Counted from the stretch's first letter, positions 48,721 through 57,914 are shown. The stretch is 64,000 nt of DNA from JAHBVL01 sp964461025 (GCA_964461025.1 CAYWSE010000012.1:3623-67622), one strand, 5' to 3'. The notes: generated by a model not told the origin, from the sequence alone. Translations and numbers: made by a program.

Positions 48721-49794
48721 GTGGAAACGCAAAGAGACTCTTCGACAAGAATTCTGGCGATCGACGTCGGCGCCGGAACGCAGGACATCCTGGTCTACGA
48801 TGCGTCGCGCAGCCCTGAGAACTGTTTCAAGATGGTGCTCCCGTCGCAAACGCAGGTTATCGCTTCGCGGATTCGCACTTCGACGAGCGAAGGCCGGGCG
48901 ATCCACCTCGACGGTCTGCTGATGGGCGGTGGCGCTTCGACAGATGCGATTCTCGCCCACATTGCGGCAGGACTGCGCATCACGGCGACTCCCTCAGCCG
49001 CCGCGACAGTCCACAACAACCTGGACAGGGTCCGGCTCCAGGGGGTGGAAATCGCGGAAGCGGCGCCGGATGGGGCCACGGTGATCCGAACGGGTGACGT
49101 CGATCTTCCCGCGATCGCGGCCGTTCTCGATCGATTCGCTGTGCCGATGCCGAAGAATATTGCCGTCGCGGTCCAGGATCATGGGTACCGGCCCGGACAG
49201 GGAAACAACGACGTGCGGTTCGAGTATTTGCAGTCGTTGCTGGACGAGGGAGGCGAGCTGTCGCATATGGTGTTCACGGAGGCGCCCCCCGGGATGACGC
49301 GGATGTCCTCTGTTCTGGGCGCGATTGGTGGCGGCGTGGTCATGGATACCGGCGCAGCGGCTGTGCTGGGCGCCCTTGGCGACCCTCTTGTGCGCCTGCA
49401 TGCGCAGGCCGATGGTGTCGTTCTTGTCAATGTCGGCAACATGCACACGTTCGCAACGCTCTTGAAGCACGACCGTCTCTACGGCCTGTTCGAACATCAC
49501 ACCGGAGGCATTTCGGCAGAGATTATTGGAACGCTGGTTTCCGGTCTTCAGACGGGAACGCTTGATCCCAGTTCTTTCCGCGAGCAGTTCGATGGTCACG
49601 GAGCGGCAATTCATCCGGAATATGGCACAGAGGGTCCGTTCTCGTTCGTTGCTGTCACTGGACCGAATCGAGGCATTGCGCGTGAGCTTGGTTATCACGA
49701 AGCGGCGCCCTTTGGCGACATGATGCTGACCGGCGCCTACGGTCTCGCCGAGGGCATGCTGATGCACATGCGGCGGGAGGAGAGCACGGCATGA
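48721..49794 (+). CDS. DUF1786 family protein
   Basis: A 357-residue protein of the DUF1786 family, whose members have been annotated as pyruvate formate-lyase-activating-like without evidence. The start reads RILAIDVGAGTQDILVYD, a sugar-kinase/Hsp70-like phosphate-1 loop, followed by FKMVLPSQT, GLLMGGGAS, AVQDHGYRPG, and VVMDTGAAAVLGAL and VLVNVGNMHTFA. I infer an actin-like ATPase fold. I choose GTG at 48721 with CGGAG upstream; an ATG at 48703 is less well placed. Enzymatic role unknown. It is divergent from dxs. Confidence 0.7.
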   Translation: METQRDSSTRILAIDVGAGTQDILVYDASRSPENCFKMVLPSQTQVIASRIRTSTSEGRAIHLDGLLMGGGASTDAILAHIAAGLRITATPSAAATVHNNLDRVRLQGVEIAEAAPDGATVIRTGDVDLPAIAAVLDRFAVPMPKNIAVAVQDHGYRPGQGNNDVRFEYLQSLLDEGGELSHMVFTEAPPGMTRMSSVLGAIGGGVVMDTGAAAVLGALGDPLVRLHAQADGVVLVNVGNMHTFATLLKHDRLYGLFEHHTGGISAEIIGTLVSGLQTGTLDPSSFREQFDGHGAAIHPEYGTEGPFSFVAVTGPNRGIARELGYHEAAPFGDMMLTGAYGLAEGMLMHMRREESTA

Positions 49795-49826
49795 TTGCTG
49801 TCCAGCCTGAGCTGACCGCGGACCAC

Positions 49827-50237
49827 CTACGGGGATTCAGAGGTTGGCAGGATGTTCCCGTCATCGACATTGTCTGGCGGCGCAGCAAGCTGTGTGACAG
49901 GCTTCAGGCGCCCGGAGCCCGACAGCGTTTGCCGGTGATCGATCCCCGTGTGAGCTGGAGCGTTCGACGGCGCCCAACGCAATACCGGTTGCCAGGAACT
50001 CAGCGTGCCGATGCGATCGGTTGCCAATCCTGCTGGAATGTCACGGAGCGGTTCCGCGAAGGAATCAGGCGCGGACGACACAGAGAGCACACTGGTGCCC
50101 TCGATCGTTCTGTCTGGATCAGGCACCCGGTTGTCGAGTGCATGGACCACAAAAGCCACAAGCAAACAGAGGATTATGCCTGCCCCAAATGAGGCATGAG
50201 CGACCGGGTTGTGAAGAGCCGAGCGGAACGCGTTCAT
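49827..50237 (-). CDS. Small single-pass membrane protein, hypothetical
   Basis: Probable 136-residue protein with one membrane helix (about 16-33: FGAGIILCLLVAFVVHAL) after a short basic N-terminus, then a Ser/Pro/Ala-rich external part (TSVLSVSSAPDSFAEPL, LKPVTQLAAPPDN). I do not recognise the family. The start is the ATG at 50237 with GAGG upstream. The opposite strand carries a competing frame (49791-50192) that begins with an ATGA overlap of the DUF1786 stop, but its protein is Arg/His/Trp/Cys-rich like a shadow frame. The minus-strand choice is preferred because of composition and membrane helix. Confidence 0.45.
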   Translation of the reverse strand: MNAFRSALHNPVAHASFGAGIILCLLVAFVVHALDNRVPDPDRTIEGTSVLSVSSAPDSFAEPLRDIPAGLATDRIGTLSSWQPVLRWAPSNAPAHTGIDHRQTLSGSGRLKPVTQLAAPPDNVDDGNILPTSESP

Positions 50238-50488
50238 GCGCGACCTCGCCGGGAGTTCGCCACCAGATGTCAAAAGAAGCGGAGGAATGGTGGCGATTCT
50301 CTTGAAGTATACGCATGCTTTGTGCCGAGGGCCTGTCGGATCCGCTCGAAGCCAGCCGAGACGGCGCAGGTCTCCCTTGGTCTTGTCGGCAAATCACGGC
50401 ATGTCCTGTGCTAGTCTAGTTTTCGCGCTCAATCGCCGAAGGAGTTTGTGAGCGCTTGTTTGCCTCGTACTGGTGACGTCGTAGAGAT

Positions 50489-50500
50489 CTGATCGATCAG
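50489..50500. other. Perfect 12-base palindrome before the ABC operon
   Basis: ctgatcgatcag lies 14 bases upstream of the ATPase start, a possible operator. The 50238-50513 spacer holds no credible gene otherwise. Confidence 0.3.
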
Positions 50501-50513
50501 GGGATGAAATGAC

Positions 50514-51254
50514 ATGAGCGTGTCTGACGAGATTATTCGGGCGTCCGGAGTCGTGAAAACATACGACACAGGAACAACCAAGGTTCCGGCATTGCGCGGA
50601 GTTGATCTTTCGATTCGCCGGGGCGAAATGGTCGCCGTGATGGGGCCCTCAGGATGCGGGAAGACGACATTGCTGAATTGCCTGTCGGGGCTTGACCATG
50701 TAGACACCGGCGAAATCTGGCTTGATGGCAAGAATCTTGCCCAGATGTCCGATCGCGACCGCACAACCTGGCGAGCGGAACGGATGGGATTCATCTTTCA
50801 GGTATATAACCTTTTGCCGGTCTTGAAGGCAGTCGAAAATGTTGAACTGCCCCTCCTCGTGTCCGGCATGAGGCAGGGTGAAGCGCGAGATCGCTCGATG
50901 CAGGCGCTGGAGCGAGTTGGATTGACCGACTGGGCGAAACACCGCCCCGCCGAACTGTCCGGTGGACAGCGACAGCGAGTCACAATCGCCAGGGCACTCG
51001 TGAACAACCCGGCAATCGTCTGGGCCGACGAGCCAACTGGCGCTCTCGATTCGACAACCGCCTCGGACATTATCGGATTGATGAAGGAACTCAATGCGAG
51101 CAATGCTCTGACGTTGCTGATCGTCACACACGATCTGACTGTCGGCAATCAATGCCAGCGGATTATCCATATGCGCGACGGCGAGATAACGGGCGAAGTG
51201 ATCCCGGATCAATCTCGAGAAGATATCTCCCAGTTGGCCGGGGCACACGCCTAG
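50514..51254 (+). CDS. ABC transporter ATP-binding protein, LolD/MacB type
   Basis: ATPase subunit of 246 residues of the MacB/LolD/FtsE family. It has Walker A GPSGCGKTT, Q-loop IFQVYNLLP, signature LSGGQRQRVT, Walker B IVWADEPTGALDS and the switch His in VTHDL. Family members energise FtsX-type permeases for lipoprotein release, antibiotic or peptide export, or signalling, without moving substrate through a channel. It lies 71 bases upstream of the matching permease on the same strand. The palindrome just upstream may take part in regulation. Confidence 0.94.
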   Translation: MSVSDEIIRASGVVKTYDTGTTKVPALRGVDLSIRRGEMVAVMGPSGCGKTTLLNCLSGLDHVDTGEIWLDGKNLAQMSDRDRTTWRAERMGFIFQVYNLLPVLKAVENVELPLLVSGMRQGEARDRSMQALERVGLTDWAKHRPAELSGGQRQRVTIARALVNNPAIVWADEPTGALDSTTASDIIGLMKELNASNALTLLIVTHDLTVGNQCQRIIHMRDGEITGEVIPDQSREDISQLAGAHA

Positions 51255-51325
51255 GCACTCTCTACTTTCAAGACCTCCGACCTCCGACTCATACGGGCTG
51301 ATACTCTTGGCCGGATTTTGCAGGT

Positions 51326-54300
51326 GTGTGGATGAACGAAATATTTGGCGTTCCGATGAGCTCCATCATGACGGTGTTGGTCGTCATGCTGGCAATCTGT
51401 CTCGTCGTCTTTCTCTGGATCGCGTGGCGCCGCCGCGTCATGTTCAAGGTCGGCGTCCGCAATATTCCCCGCCGTCCGGCCCAATCGGTGTTGGTGATCA
51501 TCGGCCTGATGCTCTCGACTCTGATCATCGCCGCGGCATTGGGAACCGGCGACACTATCGACTATTCGGCGACCGCACTGACCTATGACTCGCTGGGCGC
51601 TGCTGATGAGCTTGTCGTCCACAGCACGACAGGGGACGGCGAGGGCAGCATCGCGTCTTCTTTGCAGGAACGCATCCCGCAAAGCACTGTGGACGATCTC
51701 GATGCGCTCTTCGCAGACAGCGACCTGGTCGATGGCATCATGCCATTGCTGATCGAACAGGTGCCGGTCTTTCTCTTCGAAGGCGGCATTCCCGACGCCG
51801 ACGCCGATCTCACCACGATGATGACGGACGGCACGATCACGCAGGCCGAGCCAACCGCCTATCTCGCAGGCATCGACTCCGCCAGAGCGGAACAGTTCGG
51901 TGGGCTGAAGTCGAGCCAGGGCGACCCGATCGATCTCGGCAGTCTGCCGGCCGGCCAAATCATCATCAGCGAAACGATGGAAGAGGACCTCAACGCCCAA
52001 GTCGGCGACGCAGTCGGGTTCGTGTACAACAACCAGCCGCAGGTCCTGGAAATCGCCGCCATCGCCGAGGATTCCGCGCTCAGCGGCCGCTTCGACGCCA
52101 ACACGCCAAGCATGGTGCTCGACCTCGCATATATGCAGGAATTGCTTGGAGCCGAGGGAGAGATCACTGCCGTGGCGATCTCCAACCGTGGCGACGAACG
52201 CGAGGGCATGGAACTCACGGACGAAGTGACCGAGACGATACAAGCGTCGATAGCCGGTCAGGATTTGGGCGTCGATACGATCAAGCGAGATTCCATCGAA
52301 CTCGCCAACCTCCTTTCAAGTATCTTCACGACGTTTTTCCTCCTCTTCGGGCTTTTCTCGATTGCGGTTGGCATCCTGCTGATCGTGCTGATCTTCTCGA
52401 TGCTGGCAGCGGAACGGCGACCGGAAATGGGCATGACCCGCGCCGTCGGGGGACAACGCGCTCAGCTCATTCAGTCGTTCATCGCCGAAGGTACGGTCTA
52501 CGCACTCTTTGCCGGATTGATCGGTGTCATTCTGGGTGCGCTGGGCGCATACATCATTGCCTGGTCGCTTGGTTCCATCTTTGGCGACTTTTTCGAAATC
52601 GAAGCGCACATCACGCCCCGCAGCATGGTCGTGGCGTACTGCCTGGGCGTAGTCATCACATTCATTGCCGTCGTCGTCGCCAGCTGGCGCAACAGCCGCC
52701 TGAATATCGTGGCGGCGGTACGCGACATTCCAGACGTCACATCACCGGTCAAGAAGCGACGAACGCTCATCTGGGCGGCGCTGGCATTCGTCATCGGCGT
52801 GTTGAGCGCGATGGGCGGTTTGTCGAGCGACTCGGCCTTTCTCGCCTATTTCGGATTGAGCCTGGCGCCGTTCGGCATCGGTCTCGTACTTCGCTACCTC
52901 GGCGTGTCGAGCCGAATCGTCTTCACCGCAATCGGCGTCTATCTGCTGGTGCTCTGGCTGCTGCCAGATGCGTGGTCGCGGAAGATTTTCGGTGAACTGA
53001 ACGGCGACATCGAGATGTTCTTCCTCTCAGGGATTTTCCTGGTCGCCGGTTCGACGATGATGATCGTCCAGAATCTCGATGTGCTTCTGGCCGGATTCAG
53101 CAAGATCGGCGGGATCTTCAAGTCGGCGTTGCCGTCGCTGAAAACGGCAATCGCCTTTCCCGCCCAGGCGCCCTCCCGAACGGGCATGACCATCGCGATG
53201 TTCAGCCTGATCGTCTTTTCGCTCGTGGTATTCGCCACGATCAACCAGAACTTCGTCAATATCTTCCTTGGCGACGACGCAAACGCCGGATGGGATATCC
53301 GCGCCGACCAGACCACGGCGAATCCATTGGGAAGCACCGACGATGTCGTCGCCACACTCGATGCGCGGGGCGTCGACACCTCTCAGATATCGGCGATTGG
53401 CGCCGGCACGACCTTCTTCCAGGGGCAGGTCAACCGAGTTGGCGGCGACCAGGGCACCTACATCCTTCACGGTATCGACGACGGTTTGATTACGGCGTCG
53501 ACACTCGAGTTCCAGCAACGAGCGACAGGGTTCGATTCCAACGAAGCGATTGTCGAAGCGTTGCTCAACGACCCAACGATAGCCGTGATCGACTCGTTCG
53601 CGCTGTCGCAGAACCAGGGTTTTGGCGGTATGGAGGATCAGTTCAACCTCGGCGATCCAGACGGAGATGGTCCGGAAACGGGTCTCGAATCGGATATGAA
53701 GACCTTTGACCCCATCGCCATCCAGGTCGAGAGCGCCGATGGGTCTCTGCATGATTTGACGATCATCGGCATCATCGACCAGAAGATCAGCTCGCTCTTC
53801 GGACTCTATGTGAATCAGGCGGTCATGGACCAGATCCAGCCTGATCCTCAACTCGTGTCGTATTTCATGCAGCTGCACGATCCGTCGATATCGAGTGAAT
53901 TCGCTCAACAGGTCGAATCGGCTCTGCTCGTCAACGGCGTCGACGCCGTATCCATCAAGGATGAACTGGAGGACTCCCAGGACCAGAATCGCGCGTTCCT
54001 GTACATCATTCAGGGATTCATGGCGCTTGGATTGCTGGTCGGACTGGCGGCAGTTGGCGTGATCGCATTCAGGGCAGTCGTCGAGCGACGCCAACAAATC
54101 GGCGTATTGCGCGCGATTGGCTTTCAGCCAGGGATGGTGTCTTTGTCGTTCCTGGCGGAGCAGCTCTTCGTGGTCGGCATCGGCTCGCTGACGGGCGCGA
54201 TTCTCGGTCTAGCATTGTCCAAGATTCTTTTCATGAGCGACGACTTCGCGCCAAGCGGCGCCGATTTCGTGATTCCGTGGGAGATCGTGCTGGTGATCAT

Positions 54301-54394
54301 CATCGTGACCCTCATCGCCGCCATGCTGATGACCTTTATACCCGCCCGCCAGGCATCCAAACTGGCGCCCGCCGAAGCATTGCGCTACGAGTAG
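51326..54394 (+). CDS. Large FtsX/MacB-type ABC transporter permease
   Basis: Permease of 1022 residues, far above the usual 400 to 650 of FtsX/MacB, resembling the double-FtsX permeases of Gram-positive lipoprotein-related or macrolide-type exporters. It has an N-terminal helix (about 8-30), a first large external domain, an FtsX triple-helix block (FFLLFGLFSIAVGILLIVL, EGTVYALFAGLIGVILGA), further membrane segments in the middle, a second external domain with EF-hand-like DPDGDGPETG, and a final FtsX block (IGVLRAIGFQPGMVSLSFL). The ATG at 51332 is an alternative start. It pairs with the ATPase gene before it. Substrate unknown. Confidence 0.9.
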   Translation: MWMNEIFGVPMSSIMTVLVVMLAICLVVFLWIAWRRRVMFKVGVRNIPRRPAQSVLVIIGLMLSTLIIAAALGTGDTIDYSATALTYDSLGAADELVVHSTTGDGEGSIASSLQERIPQSTVDDLDALFADSDLVDGIMPLLIEQVPVFLFEGGIPDADADLTTMMTDGTITQAEPTAYLAGIDSARAEQFGGLKSSQGDPIDLGSLPAGQIIISETMEEDLNAQVGDAVGFVYNNQPQVLEIAAIAEDSALSGRFDANTPSMVLDLAYMQELLGAEGEITAVAISNRGDEREGMELTDEVTETIQASIAGQDLGVDTIKRDSIELANLLSSIFTTFFLLFGLFSIAVGILLIVLIFSMLAAERRPEMGMTRAVGGQRAQLIQSFIAEGTVYALFAGLIGVILGALGAYIIAWSLGSIFGDFFEIEAHITPRSMVVAYCLGVVITFIAVVVASWRNSRLNIVAAVRDIPDVTSPVKKRRTLIWAALAFVIGVLSAMGGLSSDSAFLAYFGLSLAPFGIGLVLRYLGVSSRIVFTAIGVYLLVLWLLPDAWSRKIFGELNGDIEMFFLSGIFLVAGSTMMIVQNLDVLLAGFSKIGGIFKSALPSLKTAIAFPAQAPSRTGMTIAMFSLIVFSLVVFATINQNFVNIFLGDDANAGWDIRADQTTANPLGSTDDVVATLDARGVDTSQISAIGAGTTFFQGQVNRVGGDQGTYILHGIDDGLITASTLEFQQRATGFDSNEAIVEALLNDPTIAVIDSFALSQNQGFGGMEDQFNLGDPDGDGPETGLESDMKTFDPIAIQVESADGSLHDLTIIGIIDQKISSLFGLYVNQAVMDQIQPDPQLVSYFMQLHDPSISSEFAQQVESALLVNGVDAVSIKDELEDSQDQNRAFLYIIQGFMALGLLVGLAAVGVIAFRAVVERRQQIGVLRAIGFQPGMVSLSFLAEQLFVVGIGSLTGAILGLALSKILFMSDDFAPSGADFVIPWEIVLVIIIVTLIAAMLMTFIPARQASKLAPAEALRYE

Positions 54395-54444
54395 TAGCTG
54401 CGCATGGCGTGCGCCCGTCGCAACCCAGATGACGATCGGAAACC

Positions 54445-54476
54445 CTCAGGCATCGACCTCCGCGTCGATGCCTGAG
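54445..54476. terminator. Strong hairpin after the ABC permease gene
   Basis: Perfect 13-base inverted repeat ctcaggcatcgac / gtcgatgcctgag with a six-base loop, 50 bases past the permease stop. No T run follows, so it is a stem-loop of probable terminator function without the classical tail. The rest of the 54395-54576 spacer holds no gene. Confidence 0.55.
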
Positions 54477-54576
54477 TCTGCAGGGCCAAACCGCACAGCC
54501 ATGACTTACGGATTGCTGGCAAACGAGGTCGTAGTTGGGCGGTTGTGGTGCTAGACGGGCTGCGGACTATGCCCTG

Positions 54577-54912
54577 CTATCTGACCCGTGCTTCGGCCGG
54601 AGGGTTCTGGCACGGCTCGACATGCCAGATGACTTCGTCGCCACCGGCAATCGAGAGCTCGTTGAGGAAATCGGCGAGCTTGGCAGACTGAATGTAGTAG
54701 CTGTTCTCATGCGGCGCATGGAGCAATGGGGTATCGAGCCGAGTCACGACTCGATAAAACGCCGGACGCAACTCCACAGCTTCGTCAGCTGATTCGGCAT
54801 GACGATAGTGATACCGGCTTCCTCGAGCGGCACTGATCCAGTCAACATCAGCCCAGCCGCTGCCGTCGTCGTTGTCAGGAATCCACAGATCGCTCGACGG
54901 TCGCTCACTCAC
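54577..54912 (-). CDS. Small soluble protein overlapping the MerR gene, unknown
   Basis: A 111-residue protein I do not recognise. It has mixed alpha/beta composition, Trp-rich at the N-terminus (SDLWIPDNDDGSGWADVDWI), with RPAFYRVVTRLDTPLLHAP and a C-terminal GGDEVIWHVEPC. No membrane segment. Its start ATG lies inside the 3' end of the MerR-type gene (8-base overlap), so the two are probably cotranslated, suggesting that it modulates or is controlled with the regulator. No sign of zinc-binding or catalytic motifs. Confidence 0.5.
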   Translation of the reverse strand: MSERPSSDLWIPDNDDGSGWADVDWISAARGSRYHYRHAESADEAVELRPAFYRVVTRLDTPLLHAPHENSYYIQSAKLADFLNELSIAGGDEVIWHVEPCQNPPAEARVR

Positions 54913-55420
54913 CGGCTTCCATCCGTTCGATCACCGGCCGTGCCAGACCGACGATCAGGTCGGCGGCTTTCTCCAGTGAGCGGTGCTGACTGCTGCGCTG
55001 ACGCACGTGAAGCTCGATGTCGGGGTGCAGCTCGATCCGCCGCCAGGTGTCCTCCGCCGGCGCTGACTGAATATTCAGAAGCGCCAGTATCTCACCGTCT
55101 GAGTGGTCGCTGAGCCGCTGGCGAATGTCGGCAAGCGGCAAATGCTGGCTCTTCAGCGCCTGAATCATTTGCAGCCGGGCAAGATGACCGAGATCGTACG
55201 TCGCGCCCGGGCCACGACCATACGCTGGCGGCAGGAGTCCCTCGCTGATGTAGTAGCGGATCGTCCGCCCTGCTACACCCGTCTCTCGTTCCAGATCGCC
55301 AAGAGCGTAACGATTCGGTTCCGCGGCGATCGGCAACGGCGGCAATCGCCCCGGAGGCGGTTTGCGCGCGATATCCCTCGTGTTTTGACCTTGTGACGAG
55401 CGCCTGCTCGAGTCTGGCAT
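54905..55420 (-). CDS. MerR-family transcriptional regulator
   Basis: Predicted DNA-binding regulator of 171 residues. The N-terminal winged-helix HTH is seen as YALGDLERETGVAGRTIRYYI, SEGLLPPAYGRGPG and HLARLQMIQALKSQHLPLADI. The C-terminal part lacks Cys metal-binding motifs, so a small organic ligand or protein partner is more likely. I use the ATG at 55420, giving MPDSSRRSSQG; upstream in-frame codons are unlikely. A small gene overlaps its 3' end. Its ligand and target are not evident. Confidence 0.82.
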   Translation of the reverse strand: MPDSSRRSSQGQNTRDIARKPPPGRLPPLPIAAEPNRYALGDLERETGVAGRTIRYYISEGLLPPAYGRGPGATYDLGHLARLQMIQALKSQHLPLADIRQRLSDHSDGEILALLNIQSAPAEDTWRRIELHPDIELHVRQRSSQHRSLEKAADLIVGLARPVIERMEAGE

Positions 55421-55503
55421 CCTGTCAAAGCTCCACACCTGCTGCCGACAACCGTGCAGCCAGTATCCTAGTCTACCGATGCGGGTGAGCGAAGCGAGGA
55501 GAC

Positions 55504-55695
55504 GTGGGCGCACAATCGATTATCTGGTTCGTCATCAGTGTGGTGGCTTTGCTATCCGGCCTCCGGTTGCTGGTCAGGCGCTATCTGCTGAAATCGCCGC
55601 AAGCGGTGCAATCGCGCGGAAGCTACACCCTCTTTGCCGTGCTGATGCTCATTACCGCGCTTTTCGCGTTTTTCGCCGGAATGGTGTCACTCTAG
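55504..55695 (+). CDS. Small two-helix membrane protein
   Basis: A 63-residue protein with two hydrophobic segments (about 5-22 and 41-62) separated by a basic loop RRYLLKSPQAVQSR. It starts with GTG and has GAGGAGA eight bases upstream. No family recognised. It is encoded 21 bases before the DUF4287/SRPBCC gene and may share its transcript, and is divergent from the MerR gene, so it could be a target of that regulator. Confidence 0.6.
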   Translation: MGAQSIIWFVISVVALLSGLRLLVRRYLLKSPQAVQSRGSYTLFAVLMLITALFAFFAGMVSL

Positions 55696-55716
55696 CGCCC
55701 GCGCGAGGAGAGAAAC

Positions 55717-56250
55717 ATGGCCCAATCAATCAGTAGCGAAGCCGTGGAACGCGCCACCGGCAAACCACTTTCATCATGGATCTCGTTTCTCGATGCGCGT
55801 CACGCCGCGGACTTGCCCCATAAAGACATCGCGATTCTGCTCAGCAACGATGGCGATGTGCCTGGCTGGTGGGCGCAAATGCTGACGGTCGCCTACGAAC
55901 AGCACATTGGCCGCCGCGTGCCTGGTCAGGACTGCACCGGTGAATTTTCCGTCTCGGTGTCGAAAACGCTGTCCGGCTCGATGGACGACGCTCTGGCCTG
56001 GTGGATCGATCTCGTCGACGGACGCGATGAATTCTCGGACATCGCCATAACCAGGGGTCCGGACATTTCGGAAACTGAAAAGTGGCGGTACTGGCGGATC
56101 GGACTGGGCGACGGTTCGCGCGTCAATGTCAACATCCACCAGAAAGACGCCGGCAAGGCGAGTCTGGGGATCCAACACGAGAAGGTCGAATCGCAGGAAC
56201 AGATCGAGCACTGGCGCGCATTCTGGAAGGCGTTTCTCAAAGGCGTTTAG
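55717..56250 (+). CDS. DUF4287 and SRPBCC-like domain protein
   Basis: A 177-residue soluble protein. Its N-terminal part (ERATGKPLSSWISFLDARH, KDIAILLSNDGDVPGWWAQML, YEQHIGRR) is the DUF4287 motif block. The C-terminal part resembles an SRPBCC ligand-binding fold (EFSVSVSKTLSGSMDDALAWW, SRVNVNIHQKDAGKASLGIQH). Such fusions are common in actinobacteria and Chloroflexota; the ligand is unknown. It is convergent with the AspT-like antiporter gene and overlaps it by four bases. RBS GAGGAGAG precedes its ATG. Confidence 0.75.
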   Translation: MAQSISSEAVERATGKPLSSWISFLDARHAADLPHKDIAILLSNDGDVPGWWAQMLTVAYEQHIGRRVPGQDCTGEFSVSVSKTLSGSMDDALAWWIDLVDGRDEFSDIAITRGPDISETEKWRYWRIGLGDGSRVNVNIHQKDAGKASLGIQHEKVESQEQIEHWRAFWKAFLKGV

Positions 56251-57893
56251 AGAAGACTGGCAAGCAGGATTTGCGCGACGACGATTTTGGCGATCATCGC
56301 CAGTGGGAACACCATCGCGTAACCACTCGTCGGCAGCTCGTCTCCGGAAAGGTCTTGAGCATACGAAAGCACGGCTGGCTGCGTCTGCAAGCCGGCCAGC
56401 ATGCCGATCGCCACACCCATCGGCATGTTGAGCACGCGTCGGGCCGTCCAGAGAGCGGCAAACGCGACCGAAGTGGTCAACACCGCTCCCGCAGCCAGTA
56501 ACGCAAGTCCGTGTCCCGACCCTATCACATCACGGAACGCATACCCGGCATTGACACCGATCCCCGCCAGGAAGAGCATCAGACCTAGCTGCCGCAGAGT
56601 CAGATTGGCGCTGTAGGGAATCGTCCAGACGAGCCGCCCGGTTCTCTCCAATGCACCGAGAATCAACGCAACCACAAGCGGGCCGCCGGCAATCCCCAGC
56701 CTGAATTCGATGCCTCCCGGTAGGGGAATTGGCACCGCGCCGATGCCCAGTCCTATGGCGATGCCAACACTGAACGTCAGAATGTCGACCTGACTCAACG
56801 CCCGGTAGGAGTCCCCGAAAAACGATGTGACAGCGGACATGTTTTCACGACTCGTCACCACCCGTACTCGATCGCCCGGTTCGAGCACGGTGTCGCCATT
56901 CGGCAAGAACTCGATGTCGCCTCGCCTGACGCGAGTGACGATAGCTCCGAAGTTCTGCGGCAAGTTGAGATCCCTGAGTCGCTGACCGGCGACCGCCGGG
57001 TTGCTCACGAAGATGCGGCGATAGTCGAGCGACTCGCGACTGAGATCGAGCTTCGCGCTGCGTTCGACTCCAAGGGCCTCAGTCGCCTCCTGAAGCGTCC
57101 GCTGTTCTCCGATCATCGTGACGAGATCGCCAGGTTTAAGAATGGTCTCGCCGGTGATCAGCCTCGTTTCGCCTTCGCGATGGAGTCTCCCGAAGATCAG
57201 TTCCCACTGGTGCGAATTGGTCAGTTGCTCGACCGTCGCATCTGAAGCGGCAGGATTGGTCACCTCTATCGTCACCGAGCGCAGCCTTGCGCCAATGCCT
57301 TCGAAGCCAGCAGTCTTCGCCCGCTCAGCATCTGCGGCGAGATCGATGTTCCAGCGGCGGTGAAAGAAGGCAATCGCCACAATTGCGCCAAACACGCCCA
57401 TTGGATAGGTGATTGAGTACGTGACAACCGGCGCGGCCAGCATGTCGTCCAGAGGACCGCTGCCCGGATGCTCGGCGATGTAATCGAGCACGCCGGCCAA
57501 CGCTGGTGTGTTCGTCATCGCTCCGGCGAAGAGACCCGCGGTTTCAGTTGCTTCGAGCTCGAGCAGGCTCCAGGCGAGCGCAGCGATGGCCGCGCCGCCA
57601 CAGATGGCGCCGATGGTCCAGACAGCCACGATCGCGCCACGGAGCCGAAGCGACCGCGCAAACTCGCGGCCGCTGCTCAGCCCAATGGTGTAGACAAAGA
57701 TGACCAACCCAAGTTCGACGATGATGTTCGGAAGCCTGAGTCTCTCATCGATCGCGCCAACTGCCAGTCCGGCGAACAGGGTGGTCGCGATGCCAGACTG
57801 CATCCCGGCGAGGCTCAATCGCCCGAACGGATAGCCAAGGGCAATGACCAGAAAGAGCAGGAAGAGCGGATTCTCCGCCAGGAAGTTAATCAT
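56247..57893 (-). CDS. AspT/YidE-type putative transporter with two TrkA-C domains
   Basis: Membrane protein of 548 residues. It has two membrane-domain halves of the aspartate:alanine exchanger type (NPLFLLFLVIALGYPFGRLS at the N-terminus, GAVPIPLPGGIEFRLGIAGG in the second half) flanking two TrkA-C-like nucleotide/ligand-binding domains (about 195-290 and 290-370: ETILKPGDLVTMIGEQRTLQEA, DTVLEPGDRVRVVTSRENMSA). The domain order fits YidE/AspT, which exchange or transport small acids. The substrate is unclear. The gene lies 21 bases behind the pckA stop on the same strand, and metabolic connection to C4 acids is a possibility, not shown. Confidence 0.85.
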   Translation of the reverse strand: MINFLAENPLFLLFLVIALGYPFGRLSLAGMQSGIATTLFAGLAVGAIDERLRLPNIIVELGLVIFVYTIGLSSGREFARSLRLRGAIVAVWTIGAICGGAAIAALAWSLLELEATETAGLFAGAMTNTPALAGVLDYIAEHPGSGPLDDMLAAPVVTYSITYPMGVFGAIVAIAFFHRRWNIDLAADAERAKTAGFEGIGARLRSVTIEVTNPAASDATVEQLTNSHQWELIFGRLHREGETRLITGETILKPGDLVTMIGEQRTLQEATEALGVERSAKLDLSRESLDYRRIFVSNPAVAGQRLRDLNLPQNFGAIVTRVRRGDIEFLPNGDTVLEPGDRVRVVTSRENMSAVTSFFGDSYRALSQVDILTFSVGIAIGLGIGAVPIPLPGGIEFRLGIAGGPLVVALILGALERTGRLVWTIPYSANLTLRQLGLMLFLAGIGVNAGYAFRDVIGSGHGLALLAAGAVLTTSVAFAALWTARRVLNMPMGVAIGMLAGLQTQPAVLSYAQDLSGDELPTSGYAMVFPLAMIAKIVVAQILLASLL

Positions 57894-57914
57894 CGCCGGG
57901 CGCTGCCTTACGCA

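Noticed and set aside
48466..48960. Upstream extension of dxs
   Set aside because: Sequence has no relation to Dxs and runs into the divergent DUF1786 gene.
49791..50192. Plus-strand frame overlapping the DUF1786 stop by ATGA
   Set aside because: The overlap is attractive, but the protein is Arg/His/Trp/Cys-rich without structure, whereas the opposite frame has a good membrane helix. Kept as an alternative only.
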